Under the pieces are notes generated by a model. It worked only from the letters and a program-made list of their open reading frames with translations, was not told where the DNA came from and did no database searches. Made by a program: the position numbers and the translations under genes. Source: Bradyrhizobium sp. CB2312 (GTDB lineage Bacteria; Pseudomonadota; Alphaproteobacteria; Rhizobiales; Xanthobacteraceae). Taken from it: 64,000 nucleotides of DNA. The stretch spans positions 1,757,501 to 1,821,500 of the forward strand of contig NZ_CP121668.1 of assembly GCF_029714425.1 (NCBI RefSeq). Reading direction: 5' to 3'. This document shows positions 54,447 to 64,000 of the stretch, piece by piece; the first letter of the stretch is position 1, and every line of letters begins with the position of its first letter.

Positions 54447-55364
54447 ATGAAAGCTATTGCAGTGAGCAGCCAGGCTGCGGGAACGGCCGGAATGAAGCTG
54501 GTGGAGCGGCCGGGGCCGCAGGCAGCGATAAACGATGTCGTCGTTCGGGTTCATGCGTCGGGATTCGTCGGGACCGAGCTGGCGTGGCCCTCGACCTGGA
54601 CCGATCGCCTCGACCGTGAGCGGACACCGTCAGTTCCTGGGCACGAATTGGCCGGAGTGGTCATCGCCCTCGGCTATGGCACGACAGGGCTGTCGGTCGG
54701 ACAGCGAGTGTTCGGCCTCGCGGACTGGTATCGCGACGGCACCCTGGCGGAGTACGTGGCGGTCGAGGCACGCAATCTCTCGCCGCTGCCCGGAGATGTC
54801 GACTTTACATTGGCTGCGAGCTTACCCATCTCGGGCCTCACCGCATGGCAGGGATTGTTCGACCACGGCCGCTTACGGGCGGGCCAGAGCGTCCTCGCGC
54901 ATGGGGCTGCCGGCGCAGTCGGATCGATGGTGTCCCAGCTCGCACGTGAGGCCGGCGCCTACGTCATCGGCACCGGACGGGCCGCAGACCGTCAGAAGGC
55001 GCTCGACTTCGGCGCGCAAGAGTTCGTCGACCTCGAGAACGACGCCTTGGAAGACGTCGGCGACGTCGATTTGGTGTTCGATCTCATTGGTGGAGATATT
55101 GGCAAACAGTCTGCGCGGCTGGTGAGAGCCGGAGGAACGCTGGTGTCGATCGTCGGGCCCGTCGAGATACAGCCCGCCAACTTCTTAGCGATCGACTTTG
55201 TCGTCGAGCCCGATCGCGCCCAACTGGGTGAGATCGTCCAGCGGGTGCGAGACGGGCGACTACGGCCGAACATCGGAAACGTCTCGCCGCTCCATGACGC
55301 TGTTGCCGTCTTCAACCAGGCTAAACGGGTCAACGGGAAGAAGGTCATCCGCGTTTGTCCGTGA
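54447..55364 (+). CDS. NADPH quinone oxidoreductase-like MDR-family enzyme
   Basis: 305 residues. GroES-like N-terminal half: VPGHELAGVVIALGYGTTGL, GQRVFGLADWYRDGTLAEYV. Rossmann half: LPISGLTAWQGLFDHG, VLAHGAAGAVGSMVSQLARE (NADPH motif GAAGAVG), GTLVSIVG. There are no structural zinc cysteines, so it is of the zinc-free quinone reductase/enoyl reductase branch (DUF/ADH_zinc_N_2 type). It reduces quinones or enones with NADPH; the substrate is unknown. Intact, unlike most neighbours. Confidence 0.9.
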   Translation: MKAIAVSSQAAGTAGMKLVERPGPQAAINDVVVRVHASGFVGTELAWPSTWTDRLDRERTPSVPGHELAGVVIALGYGTTGLSVGQRVFGLADWYRDGTLAEYVAVEARNLSPLPGDVDFTLAASLPISGLTAWQGLFDHGRLRAGQSVLAHGAAGAVGSMVSQLAREAGAYVIGTGRAADRQKALDFGAQEFVDLENDALEDVGDVDLVFDLIGGDIGKQSARLVRAGGTLVSIVGPVEIQPANFLAIDFVVEPDRAQLGEIVQRVRDGRLRPNIGNVSPLHDAVAVFNQAKRVNGKKVIRVCP

Positions 55365-56039
55365 GCGACACGCGCGCGCCGATGCATGCGGCGTCCCTTG
55401 CCTAGATCGATCCGTCCCTTCAAGCAAGCATGTAAGCCATTTCACCGCGCTTTAGCGGATCAGCTTTCTCGGCTCGGCCGAACGGATCTAGCCCGGAGTT
55501 CATTGGCTTGAGCTTTTAGAGGGTCTCGCGAATTACTCGTAGCTCATTGTCGATGGTGAACCTAACGACGATTCTGCGCGTACTACGCGACTCTTGAGGA
55601 CTACATCGCGTTCCGGAAAGGAGCCATTATAACCTGAGGGGTAAAACCCGGTCCTCACGCTGTCAGCCGCGACAGGATCTCGATGGAATGCCGCCTAGTC
55701 GGGAATGGCGGTCACGCCCGCTGGTCCGGACGGAGTCGATGGGCCTGCTTAATCCGGTCGTTTAGCGGTTCGCTATCAACCGCGCGTACCTGGTTTGACG
55801 GCCAGTCGCCCAGCCGTCTGAGCCTCGCAAGTAGCGTGTCAATCAAGGGAAGAGCTCCGCGTTGGGCAAGGCCGCCACGCAGATTTGGAGGCGCTGGCCA
55901 TCTCCGCCCACCATGCGCTTGTCTTGTTTAATTGAAAAGGTAAGTGGCTATGTAAATCTTCTCAATCGCATTCTCTCCGGATTCGATCGATTCATTCTGG
56001 GGCGGCGCGACACATCGTTTTCTGCGACGGAATGCTGCG
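55365..56039. other. Intergenic region
   Basis: No supported gene. Frames are short and lack ribosome sites. Confidence 0.35.
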
Positions 56040-56456
56040 CTAAAATCGAAGCGGTCGCCCGATGATCGCCCGAGTGCCGAGATGGGCTACGGCAGTGCTC
56101 GTTTCGATCGCGCTCAGGGCTGGGGCCGTCAGCAAGACCGCAGCGGCGAGAACGGGGTAGCAACAGATGTCGATCCCACCAAAATGGAGGGCAGACGGGT
56201 GAGTAATGGAAATCGGGCCAGATGCGCCATCCATCCATGGATGCAGCCAGTAATGGATGACCCGGACGAGCCCCGTCGCGTGGTCCGCGAAAGTGGGCGG
56301 CAGAAGCGCTGCAATGCGGGTCACCGCCCAAAGCCAGAGCGCGACAGGACTGTTCTTGCTAAAGTTCAACCGGAAAGGTGCGATCATCAAGACGCTGGCT
56401 GCAGGATAGTCGATGAGGTGGGTCTGGATAGACTTTGTGATGCGGCGAAAGGGCAT
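56040..56456 (-). CDS. SPW-repeat membrane protein, diverged copy 2
   Basis: About 138 residues from MPFRRITKSIQTHLIDYPAA at 56456. It matches copy 1 at 49800 along its length (LIDYPAASVLMIAPFRLNF, GLVRVIHYWLHPWMDG, YPVLAAAVLLTAPALSAIE). The second SPW half has decayed (HPSALHFGG where copy 1 has APFAFKFAG), and the C-terminus is longer. The upstream region is also shared. It may be losing function. Confidence 0.65.
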   Translation of the reverse strand: MPFRRITKSIQTHLIDYPAASVLMIAPFRLNFSKNSPVALWLWAVTRIAALLPPTFADHATGLVRVIHYWLHPWMDGASGPISITHPSALHFGGIDICCYPVLAAAVLLTAPALSAIETSTAVAHLGTRAIIGRPLRF

Positions 56457-57374
56457 AGCGCAACTCCTGCATGCTGGGCTGCTCATTTGAGTTCTTGTGA
56501 CATCGAGAGTAGGAGCGGCGAACGAGATCAACCGCGTTGATGGGCGGCGCGGCTTGCCACCGAGTATCGATGAGGTGTACGGGGAAAGTATTCTTGTCTG
56601 TCCGCCGTTAGAAATGCAGGATCGTTATCGTTTTCATTCTCCGGAGCGGCCGCGTCTAAGGCGCTTAATTCAAGCGGGCCGGTACGAGAGTTTAGAAAAT
56701 TGGTTTGCGCAGAAATCTCTTCCATTGAATGCTCCCGATTTGTACCTCAGGATCGGTGCCAGCCGCGCACGGGCGGCAGCGAGTCCCCACCCGATCGAGT
56801 CTGAGCAAATCGTGTTCTTATCTCGCATTCACAGCGCCAAAGTAGTGTGAATGCGCTATCGTTCTGTTCGTGGCCAATCACTTGGAGGCGTGCTCTCGAT
56901 CTAGATGTGCGTCGAGAGGAAGATGCCAACGAGCAGCACAAAAATCGTGCCCCACTACAGTGGCGAACGATCGCTCAACGCGATCGATGGCACGCAACTC
57001 CTGCCTGAAACACGTGCGTTCCGTGTCGCGTATCCCCGGTCGCACGGTCTGATCGCAATCCTGATCGATGTTGGACGCTCATGGATGAGTCCGCGTAGCT
57101 AAAGATGCTTGGCGACTCGACGATTTGATCGACTAATGATCGATGTATTCGATGCACTGGCTGCGGCCGCCAGCCGGACATCTCGTTAGCGGTCCCAATG
57201 CGGCTCCGTAGGCGCCGTTACGACTGCGGAGGAGCCGGCGTGAGAGTATCCGTCCGGTGAAGCTTTCAATTACCCACATTTAGCCCGGAGGGCTGAGGAA
57301 GCGCACCAACCTATTGCATCGCAGGAATCGACCGTGATTCCTTGACTGGCACCGATTCGCAGGGAGCGGTGCCA
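56457..57374. other. Intergenic region
   Basis: The first 200 bases resemble the upstream region of SPW copy 1. No supported gene in the rest. Confidence 0.4.
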
Positions 57375-58135
57375 ATGGACGAAGAAGCCGACGCATGGTT
57401 TGATCGCGAACTCGCTGGCTGCAACCTTGCCGACGAGCGCCTGAATAAGCGGCTCCGCAAACTGGTAGCGCAGATCGGGAGCGCCATGGGAGAAAGCATT
57501 CCGCTGGTGTGCCAGGACTGGGCTAATACCAAGGCCGCGTATCGTTTTTTCTCCAACGACCGGGTCAGTGAGGCGGATATTCTGGCTGGCCACTTTCAAT
57601 CGACGCGTGAGCGCACGATTGCCACTGACGGGCCTATTCTAGTGCTCCACGATACGACCGAGTTCAGTTATCAAAGAGAGAACTCAGACGCGAGCGCATC
57701 CGGAGCAGCCTCTGGCAGGCTATGCCGGACTGATGCAGGCCGACGCCTACGCCGGCTTTGGCAGGCTCTACGAGGCCAATCGCAAGGGCGGCCCGATCAT
57801 CGAGGCCGCGTGCTGGGCGCACGGCAGACGCAAGTTCTTTGATCTCGCGCGGCTCACCAACGCCGATCGCGGCCGAGGCGGTCAAGCGCATCGATGTCCT
57901 GTTCGCCATCGAGCGCGAGATCAACGGTCTTGCTGCGCAGGAGCGTTTGCGTGTGCGCCAGGGGCGTAGCCGCCCTCTGATCGTCGAGCTGGAGGCTTGG
58001 TTGCTTGAGCAGCGCGCCAAGCTCTCCAGGAACAACGACACGACCAAAGCGATCAATTACTGCCTCAGCCGCTGGGATGCATTTACCCGCTTCCTTGATG
58101 ACGGACGGCTTTGCATGTCGAACAATGCTGCAAAA
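57375..58135 (+). mobile_element. Transposase debris: IS4/Tn5-type N-terminus joined to IS66 TnpC C-terminus
   Basis: 57375-57671 encodes WFDRELAGCNLADERLNKRL and DWANTKAAYRFFSNDRVSEA, the N-terminal domain of a Tn5-like IS4 transposase, ending at TTEFSYQRE. From about 57700 the sequence is IS66 TnpC: GLMQADAYAGFGRLYEANRK, ACWAHGRRKFFDLARL, then one frame over IAAEAVKRIDVLFAIEREIN, CLSRWDAFTRFLDDGRLCMS, ending NNAA near 58130. Two unrelated elements are joined. No inverted ends were found. Inactive. Confidence 0.8.
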
Positions 58136-58346
58136 ACATCGCGGCTAGCGGCGGCGAGAGGCGCCGCGCGCTGCCAAGCTTTGCTGTCACAATTCGCCCT
58201 AGTTACCACCGGTGGCACGAGGAGTTGGGACAGTAATAGTTCGATACATTGGATTTCAAAGGCGGTGATCCAATCGCGGGTCGCCTGGAGGCCGCATTAA
58301 CCTCCTTGCAAGTACGTCCAGCTCCTCGGAAGCGTAGGAGATCTTA

Positions 58347-58718
58347 TCAATACGGCGGACACGTCGGTGTGTCAGTCCAGGGTGCGGTTGCAAATGCGCC
58401 GACACGCGGTCCGGGCAAGCAACCTGACCTGTAATATCCGTAACCGTAGGCCGCATCGTATGACTCATCGGTCGGGTAGCCCCAATACGAACTATCGGCG
58501 GGATAGCCCCAGCTCGAATAATAGGCGGGGTAGCCCCAGTGCTGATGGTAGGGAGGGCTCCGCCGTACTCAATAGCGCACGTCCGTCGTTCCGGTAGGTA
58601 CCGCCGCTTTGATCGACGTGCCATTGATCGGCGCGGCCGACGATTCAGCCGTGGAGACGACGGCGATAGGAACAGCAATTGCGAGCGCAGCCGCGAGGCC
58701 GCGGACTTGAGTCTTCAT
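58347..58718 (-). pseudogene. Small exported Tyr/Gly-rich protein interrupted by TGA
   Basis: From the ATG at 58718 (AGGAG upstream): signal peptide KTQVRGLAAALAIAVPIAVV (cut near SSAAP), then GTSIKAAVPTGTTDVRY and TGA at 58571-58569. The same frame goes on: HQHWGYPAYYSSWGYPADSS, a WGYP repeat, then VGAFATAPWTDTPTCPPY and stop at 58347 (124 codons in all). The remnant paralogue at 47279 has Trp at the TGA position, so this is a Trp-to-stop change or a read-through codon. The shared box lies 57 bases upstream. Confidence 0.7.
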
Positions 58719-58774
58719 GGTAGCTCCTTTTCGTTCTGGACTGCTAACGAGAATAGCTCTGCAACGTCGGCGAT

Positions 58775-58819
58775 GGAAATCACCTCTCGCCATCGAGTCG
58801 ATAGACAATCATTATTGCC
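58775..58819 (-). promoter_or_regulatory. Shared 45-bp regulatory box, copy 4 (small exported protein)
   Basis: Minus strand GGCAATAATGATTGTCTATC at the start, GCGAGAGGTGATTTCC at the end. It holds ATAA-N7-CTAT as in copies at 34077, 47508 and 53628. Confidence 0.65.
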
Positions 58820-59571
58820 ATGCTGCACAATGCCCAAAGCCGGGGATTACCCATGAGCTGCATCCGCGGAGAGTTCTAGTATCGTTGTTGCGCTTTGTGC
58901 TGAGGGTTACGCATCGAGGGGGTTACGCATCCAGACGACATCTGTAACAAACACTTCATTTTCGCTCTTTTAATTCCCCTAAGTGCGTCAGGAGAGGCAC
59001 TGAATGCCCGTGGCAACCCTATTATCCGCCAGGGGCTGTTTGTCACGGACACCCTTCTACCGACCTGACTACACGCGATTTGAGTGTGACTGGGAGAGGC
59101 TGGCAAAGAACCTCTCTTTCCTAAAGACGAGCAAGTTCGTGGTCACGCAACAGAGCCCCGGCGGGAAATGCGATATCGCTAGGGCACAGACACTGCGGCA
59201 ACGCAGCTGGGGCGCCGCCTACGAGGTTGAGATGTACCAAGCAGGGCTCTATGACTGATTTGCAGCAGAGAATGCAGAGACGAATGAGCCACGTCGTGCC
59301 GCAAGCCGCATCGACTTGAGGCGACTGATCGGCATGCGGCTTCGTGGCGTTTTCTTGAGCAGCTGGCCCCTAAGAAAGGCGGCGTGACTCGATCCTCCTT
59401 TCGTGCCGCGGGTCTGCCCAAGCGGGGGAGCATGAAGCCAATAGAGTCGGGACTTGTCTCTCTAGCGGGGGTGGTCCCGAGGATCGCCCCTAGAATTGGC
59501 CTTCATTCTGAGGGGCAGCCCGAAGATCATTATGTCGAGTGCCAAGGCCACACCGCGTGTCTCGCGAGTAG
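58820..59571. other. Intergenic region
   Basis: No supported gene; a frame at 59004-59258 has no recognisable product. Confidence 0.35.
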
Positions 59572-60645
59572 TCACCGCCGCTCTATTGAGTGCGGTTGCC
59601 GGGATAGCCGCGCTTCCAGATCTTCGCCAGCTGTCTGAGAATCGCTCGGGCGAGCGACCCGGATTCGTGGCTCAAATAAGGAGCCTCCACGTTGTACGCC
59701 AGCGTTGTGAATGTTACCATTGTTTGAGGCAGGGATAGATGCGTTGCGGAGATTTTCCAGTGTACTCTGCCAGTCCCGAGCGCGGACAGTCTTTATAAAC
59801 GCGTCAAGAGCCGGCGAGTATTGCCTCCCCGCCACGGCCATGAGCTGCACCTCACGCCCAATTGGGTCGCCCTCAATCGGTATAGCAGCGAGCGACGGCA
59901 GCCTTGGAGCGTGCTCTGGGGCCAAAATGGCTCCAAAACCGGCGGATGCCATTTGCTGAAGATGCCTTTCCTGATCACTGGTGTGTACTACCTTAGGGCC
60001 AGGATGGTCGCCAAAACACTCTCGCATGAATCTGCCCACGACGTCACATCCGAGCCGTTCGAGAAATACCACCTCGCGCAAGTCTTGGATGGGGATCGCG
60101 GCTTGCCTCGCTATCGCATGTTCTCGAGATAGGACAAGAACGTACCGCTCTTGGAAGAGCGGCCAATGGTCGATCCTCTCAGGTAGCTCCACGGTATCGC
60201 CGACAAGGGCCGCATTAATTTCGCCATCCAAAAGCAACGCAACGAGCTCGTCGGCATCGGCTTCGCGTAAATCGAATCGAAGTTCAGGGATGGTCCTGGC
60301 GAGTTCCGCGAGCAATTCCGTAATCAGTGCGGCGGAAATTGACGGCGCCAAGCCGATCTTGAGGCGGGCGATTGCCTTCTTTTGATAGCTTCGCGCCTGA
60401 CGCCTTACCGCCTCCGCAGCGAGAAATACCTCCTCCAGCTTGGGCAGAATTATTTTGCCAAGCTCGGTGAGCTGGGTGAAACGACGTTCACGGTGAATCA
60501 ACGCACCGCCGAGCTCCTCCTCCAGCTTGTGGACCGCCTTTGTCAGTGCCGGCTGGGTTACGTTGCATTGCTTAGCAGCCTGCGTAAAATTGAGCGTCCT
60601 TGCGAGGGCCAAGAAGTATCGCACCTGATGGAACTGCAGATGCAT
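59572..60645 (-). CDS. LysR-family transcriptional regulator, OxyR-like DNA-binding domain
   Basis: 357 residues from MHLQFHQVRYFLALARTLNF at 60645; the longer start at 60681 is less likely. Winged helix: NFTQAAKQCNVTQPALTKAV, KLEEELGGALIHRERR. Effector domain: RLKIGLAPSISAALITELLA, LLDGEINAALVGD, RYVLVLSREHAIA, VFLERLGCDVVGRFMREC. There are two Cys in the effector domain (GCDVV and REC), but spacing differs from OxyR. Its C-terminal 50 residues are poorly conserved. It is a candidate regulator for the shared ATAA-N7-CTAT boxes; that link is inferred. Confidence 0.88.
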   Translation of the reverse strand: MHLQFHQVRYFLALARTLNFTQAAKQCNVTQPALTKAVHKLEEELGGALIHRERRFTQLTELGKIILPKLEEVFLAAEAVRRQARSYQKKAIARLKIGLAPSISAALITELLAELARTIPELRFDLREADADELVALLLDGEINAALVGDTVELPERIDHWPLFQERYVLVLSREHAIARQAAIPIQDLREVVFLERLGCDVVGRFMRECFGDHPGPKVVHTSDQERHLQQMASAGFGAILAPEHAPRLPSLAAIPIEGDPIGREVQLMAVAGRQYSPALDAFIKTVRARDWQSTLENLRNASIPASNNGNIHNAGVQRGGSLFEPRIRVARPSDSQTAGEDLEARLSRQPHSIERR

Positions 60646-61493
60646 GCTCACACTCGAGAGATTTGCCATGGTCCGGACCATTTCAGGTCGTCGCCATGGG
60701 AAGCAGGGGCGATGGCAAAAGGATTGGTCGTGGAGTTTCCGACGAAATGGGAGCTGTGCATCGGCCCGGAGCTCTCGATATCCCTGGTGCGAAAAGTTCT
60801 CTTACCGACGCTCTTTCCTGCTAACGCCGCGGAGGATGATATCAGCTCAACTCGAGGGTCCGGAAAACACCCCGGATCATGAAGCTTGCATTGCGTCGAT
60901 CCGATCTCGATATGCCGATAGCGACCTTGGATGTCGACGTTATGGGCGCAGCGTTTAGTATCCCTCACGGTCACTTCGACACCGGTGGGCAATACAGTTG
61001 ACGCTGGGAATATGGTTCGCATCCTGGTTATCCGTGACGCTGCAGTCCTGATGTCTCGCGAGAGATAGAGCAGATTGCGCGTGACGGTAAGCTCGGTTCT
61101 TGTTGCGGCGTTCTCATTCTTGCGGATTTATCGAGTGAGTAGTTCCGCTTCGTCTCTGGCCTGCTCGGCAGCTCCGTGGTCTCGATCACCTATCAATCTA
61201 AGTTGGCTTAAAAGTGAGCCGCGGCCTACAAGCGAGAATAAATTGCACAGGTCGCCCTTGGTTAGTTGATTGGTAGCTGCCCTTTTTGAATTAGCAACTA
61301 AAGCGCGCTTGCCACCCCGGGGTCGCCATCTGTCATTGCATCAAGGCGACTCAACGGGCCAACTCAATAACTGGTGCAGCTCTGTCACGTGAGCGACGGG
61401 CACGTGCTTGAAATCGCAAAAGCCCAAAGACACCAAGATTCGCACCGTCGATAGATATTCGCTCCGCTGTTGGTTCGCTGCAGGATATCCGAT
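60646..61493. other. Intergenic region
   Basis: A minus frame at 60648-61022 starts MRTIFPASTVLPTGVEVTVR and is protein-like for about 60 codons; no family was recognised. Nothing else seen between the LysR gene and the kinase stop. Confidence 0.3.
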
Positions 61494-64000
61494 TCACGCG
61501 GCTCGATTTGACTGTGCGGGCAACGTGAATCGAAAACTTGCTCCCCGAGGTTCGGCGGCAGTGGCCCATAGTCGTCCCCCGTGCGCTTCGATGATGGTGC
61601 GGCAGATCGACAGACCCATGCCCAAGCCGCCGGGCTTTGTCGTATTGAAGGCGTCAAAGACGCGCTCAAGATCCGCTGAGCTCAGACCTGGACCCGAATC
61701 CCGCACCTCGACAAGAACGCCATCCGGCTCGCTCTTCGCGGTGGTGATCACCAATTCTCGCGCCCCCTCGCAGATCGAGCTCAAAGCTTCGATCGCGTTG
61801 ATGATCAGGTTCATGATCACTTGTTGCATCTGAACCCGATCTCCTTGAATGAGCGGCAAGCCGTCCACGAGGTGTGACTGCACCACAATGCCATTCTTCT
61901 CGACTTCGCCACGGGTCAGGGCGATGACCTCGAGGATTGCTCCGTTGATGTCCACGTCTTCTTTCCGGAGAGGTGCTTTTTTGAAAAGCGCGCGCATCCG
62001 GCCGACGATCTCGCTGACGCGATTGCCGTTAGCAAAGATCCGGTTGAGAGCCTGCCGAGCTTTCTCCAGATCTGCCGGTTCTTTGCTTAGCCAGTGCAAC
62101 GCCGCTGAGGCATTGTTGAGCGTTGCACCGATCGGCTGATTGACTTCATGGGCAATCGAAGCAGAGAGCTGCCCCATTGTTGCGACCCGATTCGCGTGCA
62201 CGAGCTCCATCTGCACCTCGCTGTAACGCCGCTCGCTTTCGCGAATTTCCTCCTCTGCCCGCTTGCGCTGGGTTAAGTCTACCACGAAGGCAACGCCCTG
62301 GTCGTGTCGCCCGCCGAACGTCGCTGCCCCGACCAGCACCGGCACGCGGCTGCCGTTTTTCAGGAAGTACTCCTTCTCATAGGGTTGCACGGTTCCGGTC
62401 GCCTCCAGCTCGGCCACGCGTCGGTCGTCGGCATCGCGCCATTCGGTGGGCGTTAGATCCCGCCAGCGCAGTCGACCGGAGACGAGATCGTCGCGGTCGT
62501 ATCCGACGATGCGGAGAAAAGCTTCGTTGGCATCGATGATCCGATCGTCACGATCCCAGACGAAGATGCCGATGATGTTGGCATCCACTAGTCGTCGGAT
62601 CCTGGCCTCCCGCTCGGCTAGCTCGCGGTACAGGCTGGCATTCTCTATTGAGATAGCCGCCTGGGAAGCGAGCAGTGTGAGCACCACCATTCGAGTAGGA
62701 GTAAATGCGGCAGTCGCAAAGTTGTTCTCCAAGTACAGCATTCCAATCAACCTGGTCTGCTTAAGTATCGGGAGGCAGAGCACTGATCGTGAGCGATGGT
62801 CGCGAATATAGGCATCTGCTGAAAACGAGCTCTGACTGGACGCATCGTGCAGGAGAACGCTTTCTTTTGTCCGAAGGACGTAGTGAAACACAGACTCCGG
62901 GAGATCAGCGGCCGTGACGCGTGCCTGTTTCAGGACCACGTTCACATTGTCACTGCTGGTTGTCGCTTCTGCTTCAATTTGATATTTGTCGTCCCGCGAA
63001 AGTATCAAGAGGCCTCGATCGGCGCCCGCGTGTTCGATTGCTGAACTCATGAGGGTGTTGATTAACTTCTCGAAGACGATCTCGCCTGACACTGCTTCCG
63101 ACACTCTGAGTACGGTAGCCAAGTCGAGTTGTTCGATGGGTGTCACTATCGTCGCCGCGGAATCCCGGATCGACTTGTCCACCTTGAGGTGCGGATAAAG
63201 CTCCTCGAGTTGGCGGACCTTTCCGTCGGCTCCCCAGCGCAGGTAGCAGGCCCGCGCCGCCCGCAAATAGGTCGCTGCGATCTTCTCGTAGCCGCGCTCT
63301 GCGTAGAAGCGCCCGGCGATCTCGTTGGCAATTGCCTGGTTGTGCACGAATCCCTGTTTGTGAGCCTCGCGGATGGCCTTGTCGTACAGCTCCTGAGCGT
63401 TCTGCACCTGGCCCTCGAGGCGGGCGATTTCGGCGCCGACCAACGTGGCGCGATCTTCGAAGGTTTCGGGGTTGGCCTCCGTCCACATTTGGAGCTGCCG
63501 GTAGTGGTCCAGCACAGAGTCGAAATGCCTCGGTCTCTCCTCCGGTGTGGCGTGATCCCAGACCGCCGCATGCGCCAGCGCGCCATAGAGTCGATACTCC
63601 GCTGACTCGAACATTGCCGCCGACGTCCAAAGCAGCGGTTCGGCGTGTAGCGAGGCGTCAACCGCCGACGCAAGGTCTCCGGCGAAAAAGTGCGCCTGCA
63701 GCTTTCGCGTCCAGTAATAGAACTCGGCGAGCACTAAGTCGGGGCTCTTGGCTAAGCGGCGTTCGGTATCGATTTCACTGTATCCCTCGTGATCCAGGCA
63801 TCCGAAAGTTGCAGTTAGCCCGCGCAAGGTGAGGATCAAACCGAGTTGTGCTTCGCAGCGCTCGATGGCCAGGCCGAAACGCGCCCGCCTAGCGGATGCC
63901 AGGCCGTTCTCGCATTCCTTTTGCACTTCGGCGAGTGGATCCCCGGCGGCGAGGCAAACCGTGACAGTGAGCAACTCGCACTCGGCTGTCAGATACTCGA
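61494..64000 (-). CDS. Large sensor histidine kinase, N-terminus beyond right edge
   Basis: The frame is open from the right edge (reading EYLTAECELLTVTVCLA across 63974) to a stop at 61494; 835 residues are visible. The order is TPR-like helices typical of the region after an AAA_16 ATPase, a GAF domain (VLRVSEAVSGEIVFEKLINT, ADRGLLILSRDD), a PAS domain (DANIIGIFVWDRDDRIIDAN), HisKA with LSASIAHEVNQPIGATLNNA, and an ATPase (NLIINAIEAL, DSGPGLSS, GGLGMGLSICRTIIEAHGG). This is the C-terminal part of the Ser/Thr kinase-ATPase-histidine kinase fusion class; the kinase end would lie outside the window. Confidence 0.92.
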   Translation of the reverse strand, partial: EYLTAECELLTVTVCLAAGDPLAEVQKECENGLASARRARFGLAIERCEAQLGLILTLRGLTATFGCLDHEGYSEIDTERRLAKSPDLVLAEFYYWTRKLQAHFFAGDLASAVDASLHAEPLLWTSAAMFESAEYRLYGALAHAAVWDHATPEERPRHFDSVLDHYRQLQMWTEANPETFEDRATLVGAEIARLEGQVQNAQELYDKAIREAHKQGFVHNQAIANEIAGRFYAERGYEKIAATYLRAARACYLRWGADGKVRQLEELYPHLKVDKSIRDSAATIVTPIEQLDLATVLRVSEAVSGEIVFEKLINTLMSSAIEHAGADRGLLILSRDDKYQIEAEATTSSDNVNVVLKQARVTAADLPESVFHYVLRTKESVLLHDASSQSSFSADAYIRDHRSRSVLCLPILKQTRLIGMLYLENNFATAAFTPTRMVVLTLLASQAAISIENASLYRELAEREARIRRLVDANIIGIFVWDRDDRIIDANEAFLRIVGYDRDDLVSGRLRWRDLTPTEWRDADDRRVAELEATGTVQPYEKEYFLKNGSRVPVLVGAATFGGRHDQGVAFVVDLTQRKRAEEEIRESERRYSEVQMELVHANRVATMGQLSASIAHEVNQPIGATLNNASAALHWLSKEPADLEKARQALNRIFANGNRVSEIVGRMRALFKKAPLRKEDVDINGAILEVIALTRGEVEKNGIVVQSHLVDGLPLIQGDRVQMQQVIMNLIINAIEALSSICEGARELVITTAKSEPDGVLVEVRDSGPGLSSADLERVFDAFNTTKPGGLGMGLSICRTIIEAHGGRLWATAAEPRGASFRFTLPAQSNRAA

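Overview
The window looks like chromosomal DNA of a Bradyrhizobium-type alphaproteobacterium. It is GC-rich and dense in small proteins of Bradyrhizobiaceae type. It carries a DUF3606 protein, a CsbD stress protein behind an EcfG-type promoter (GGAAC-N16-CGTT), and sensor kinases of rhizobial architecture. The genus is an inference from protein character, not from a database search.

Layout. 1-2258: a TPR/glycosyltransferase protein with two modules, cut by the left edge. 2.3-4.7 kb: small exported proteins, a phosphodiesterase and two degenerate copies of a composite repeat containing a tRNA 3' piece. 4.8-11.1 kb: the most coherent system. A LuxR-type regulator faces a type I secretion unit (ABC permease and HlyD adaptor with ATGA overlap), preceded on the same strand by two glycine-rich proteins built from one repeat family and probably its cargo. 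11.5-17.6 kb: exported proteins, DUF2336, an FkbM methyltransferase, an amidohydrolase, four hairpin (REP/MITE-like) elements and an intact tRNA 3' half that looks like an attachment site. 18-22.7 kb: an orphan IS21-type end, two methyltransferases, DUF3606 and small proteins. 22.7-28.2 kb: a DNA-metabolism block (PolX-like protein, MOSC, ATP-dependent DNA ligase, RNase HII, topoisomerase IB). 28.4-33.4 kb: many small proteins, several below 60 residues. 34.1-37.3 kb: a complete IS21-family element with clear termini and target duplication inside a cupin gene. 37.7-49 kb: LysR, DUF3788, a frameshifted methyltransferase, a candidate small RNA, an MHYT sensor kinase, a YiiX-like hydrolase and a Crp/Fnr regulator. 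49.8-60.7 kb: a decaying stress/redox region (SPW proteins, glutathione reductase and peroxiredoxin fragments, frameshifted GMC oxidoreductase, quinone oxidoreductase, transposase debris, LysR). 61.5-64 kb: the C-terminal part of a very large sensor kinase, cut by the right edge.

Two themes cross the regions. First, a 45-bp box holding ATAA-N7-CTAT, close to an OxyR half-site, stands upstream of four separate loci: the cupin, the GMC oxidoreductase, and a small exported protein in two copies. It looks like a local regulon. Second, many accessory genes carry one-base frameshifts while the DNA-metabolism genes are intact. This means either real decay of accessory DNA or uncorrected sequencing errors. 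No complete tRNA, rRNA or CRISPR array was seen.
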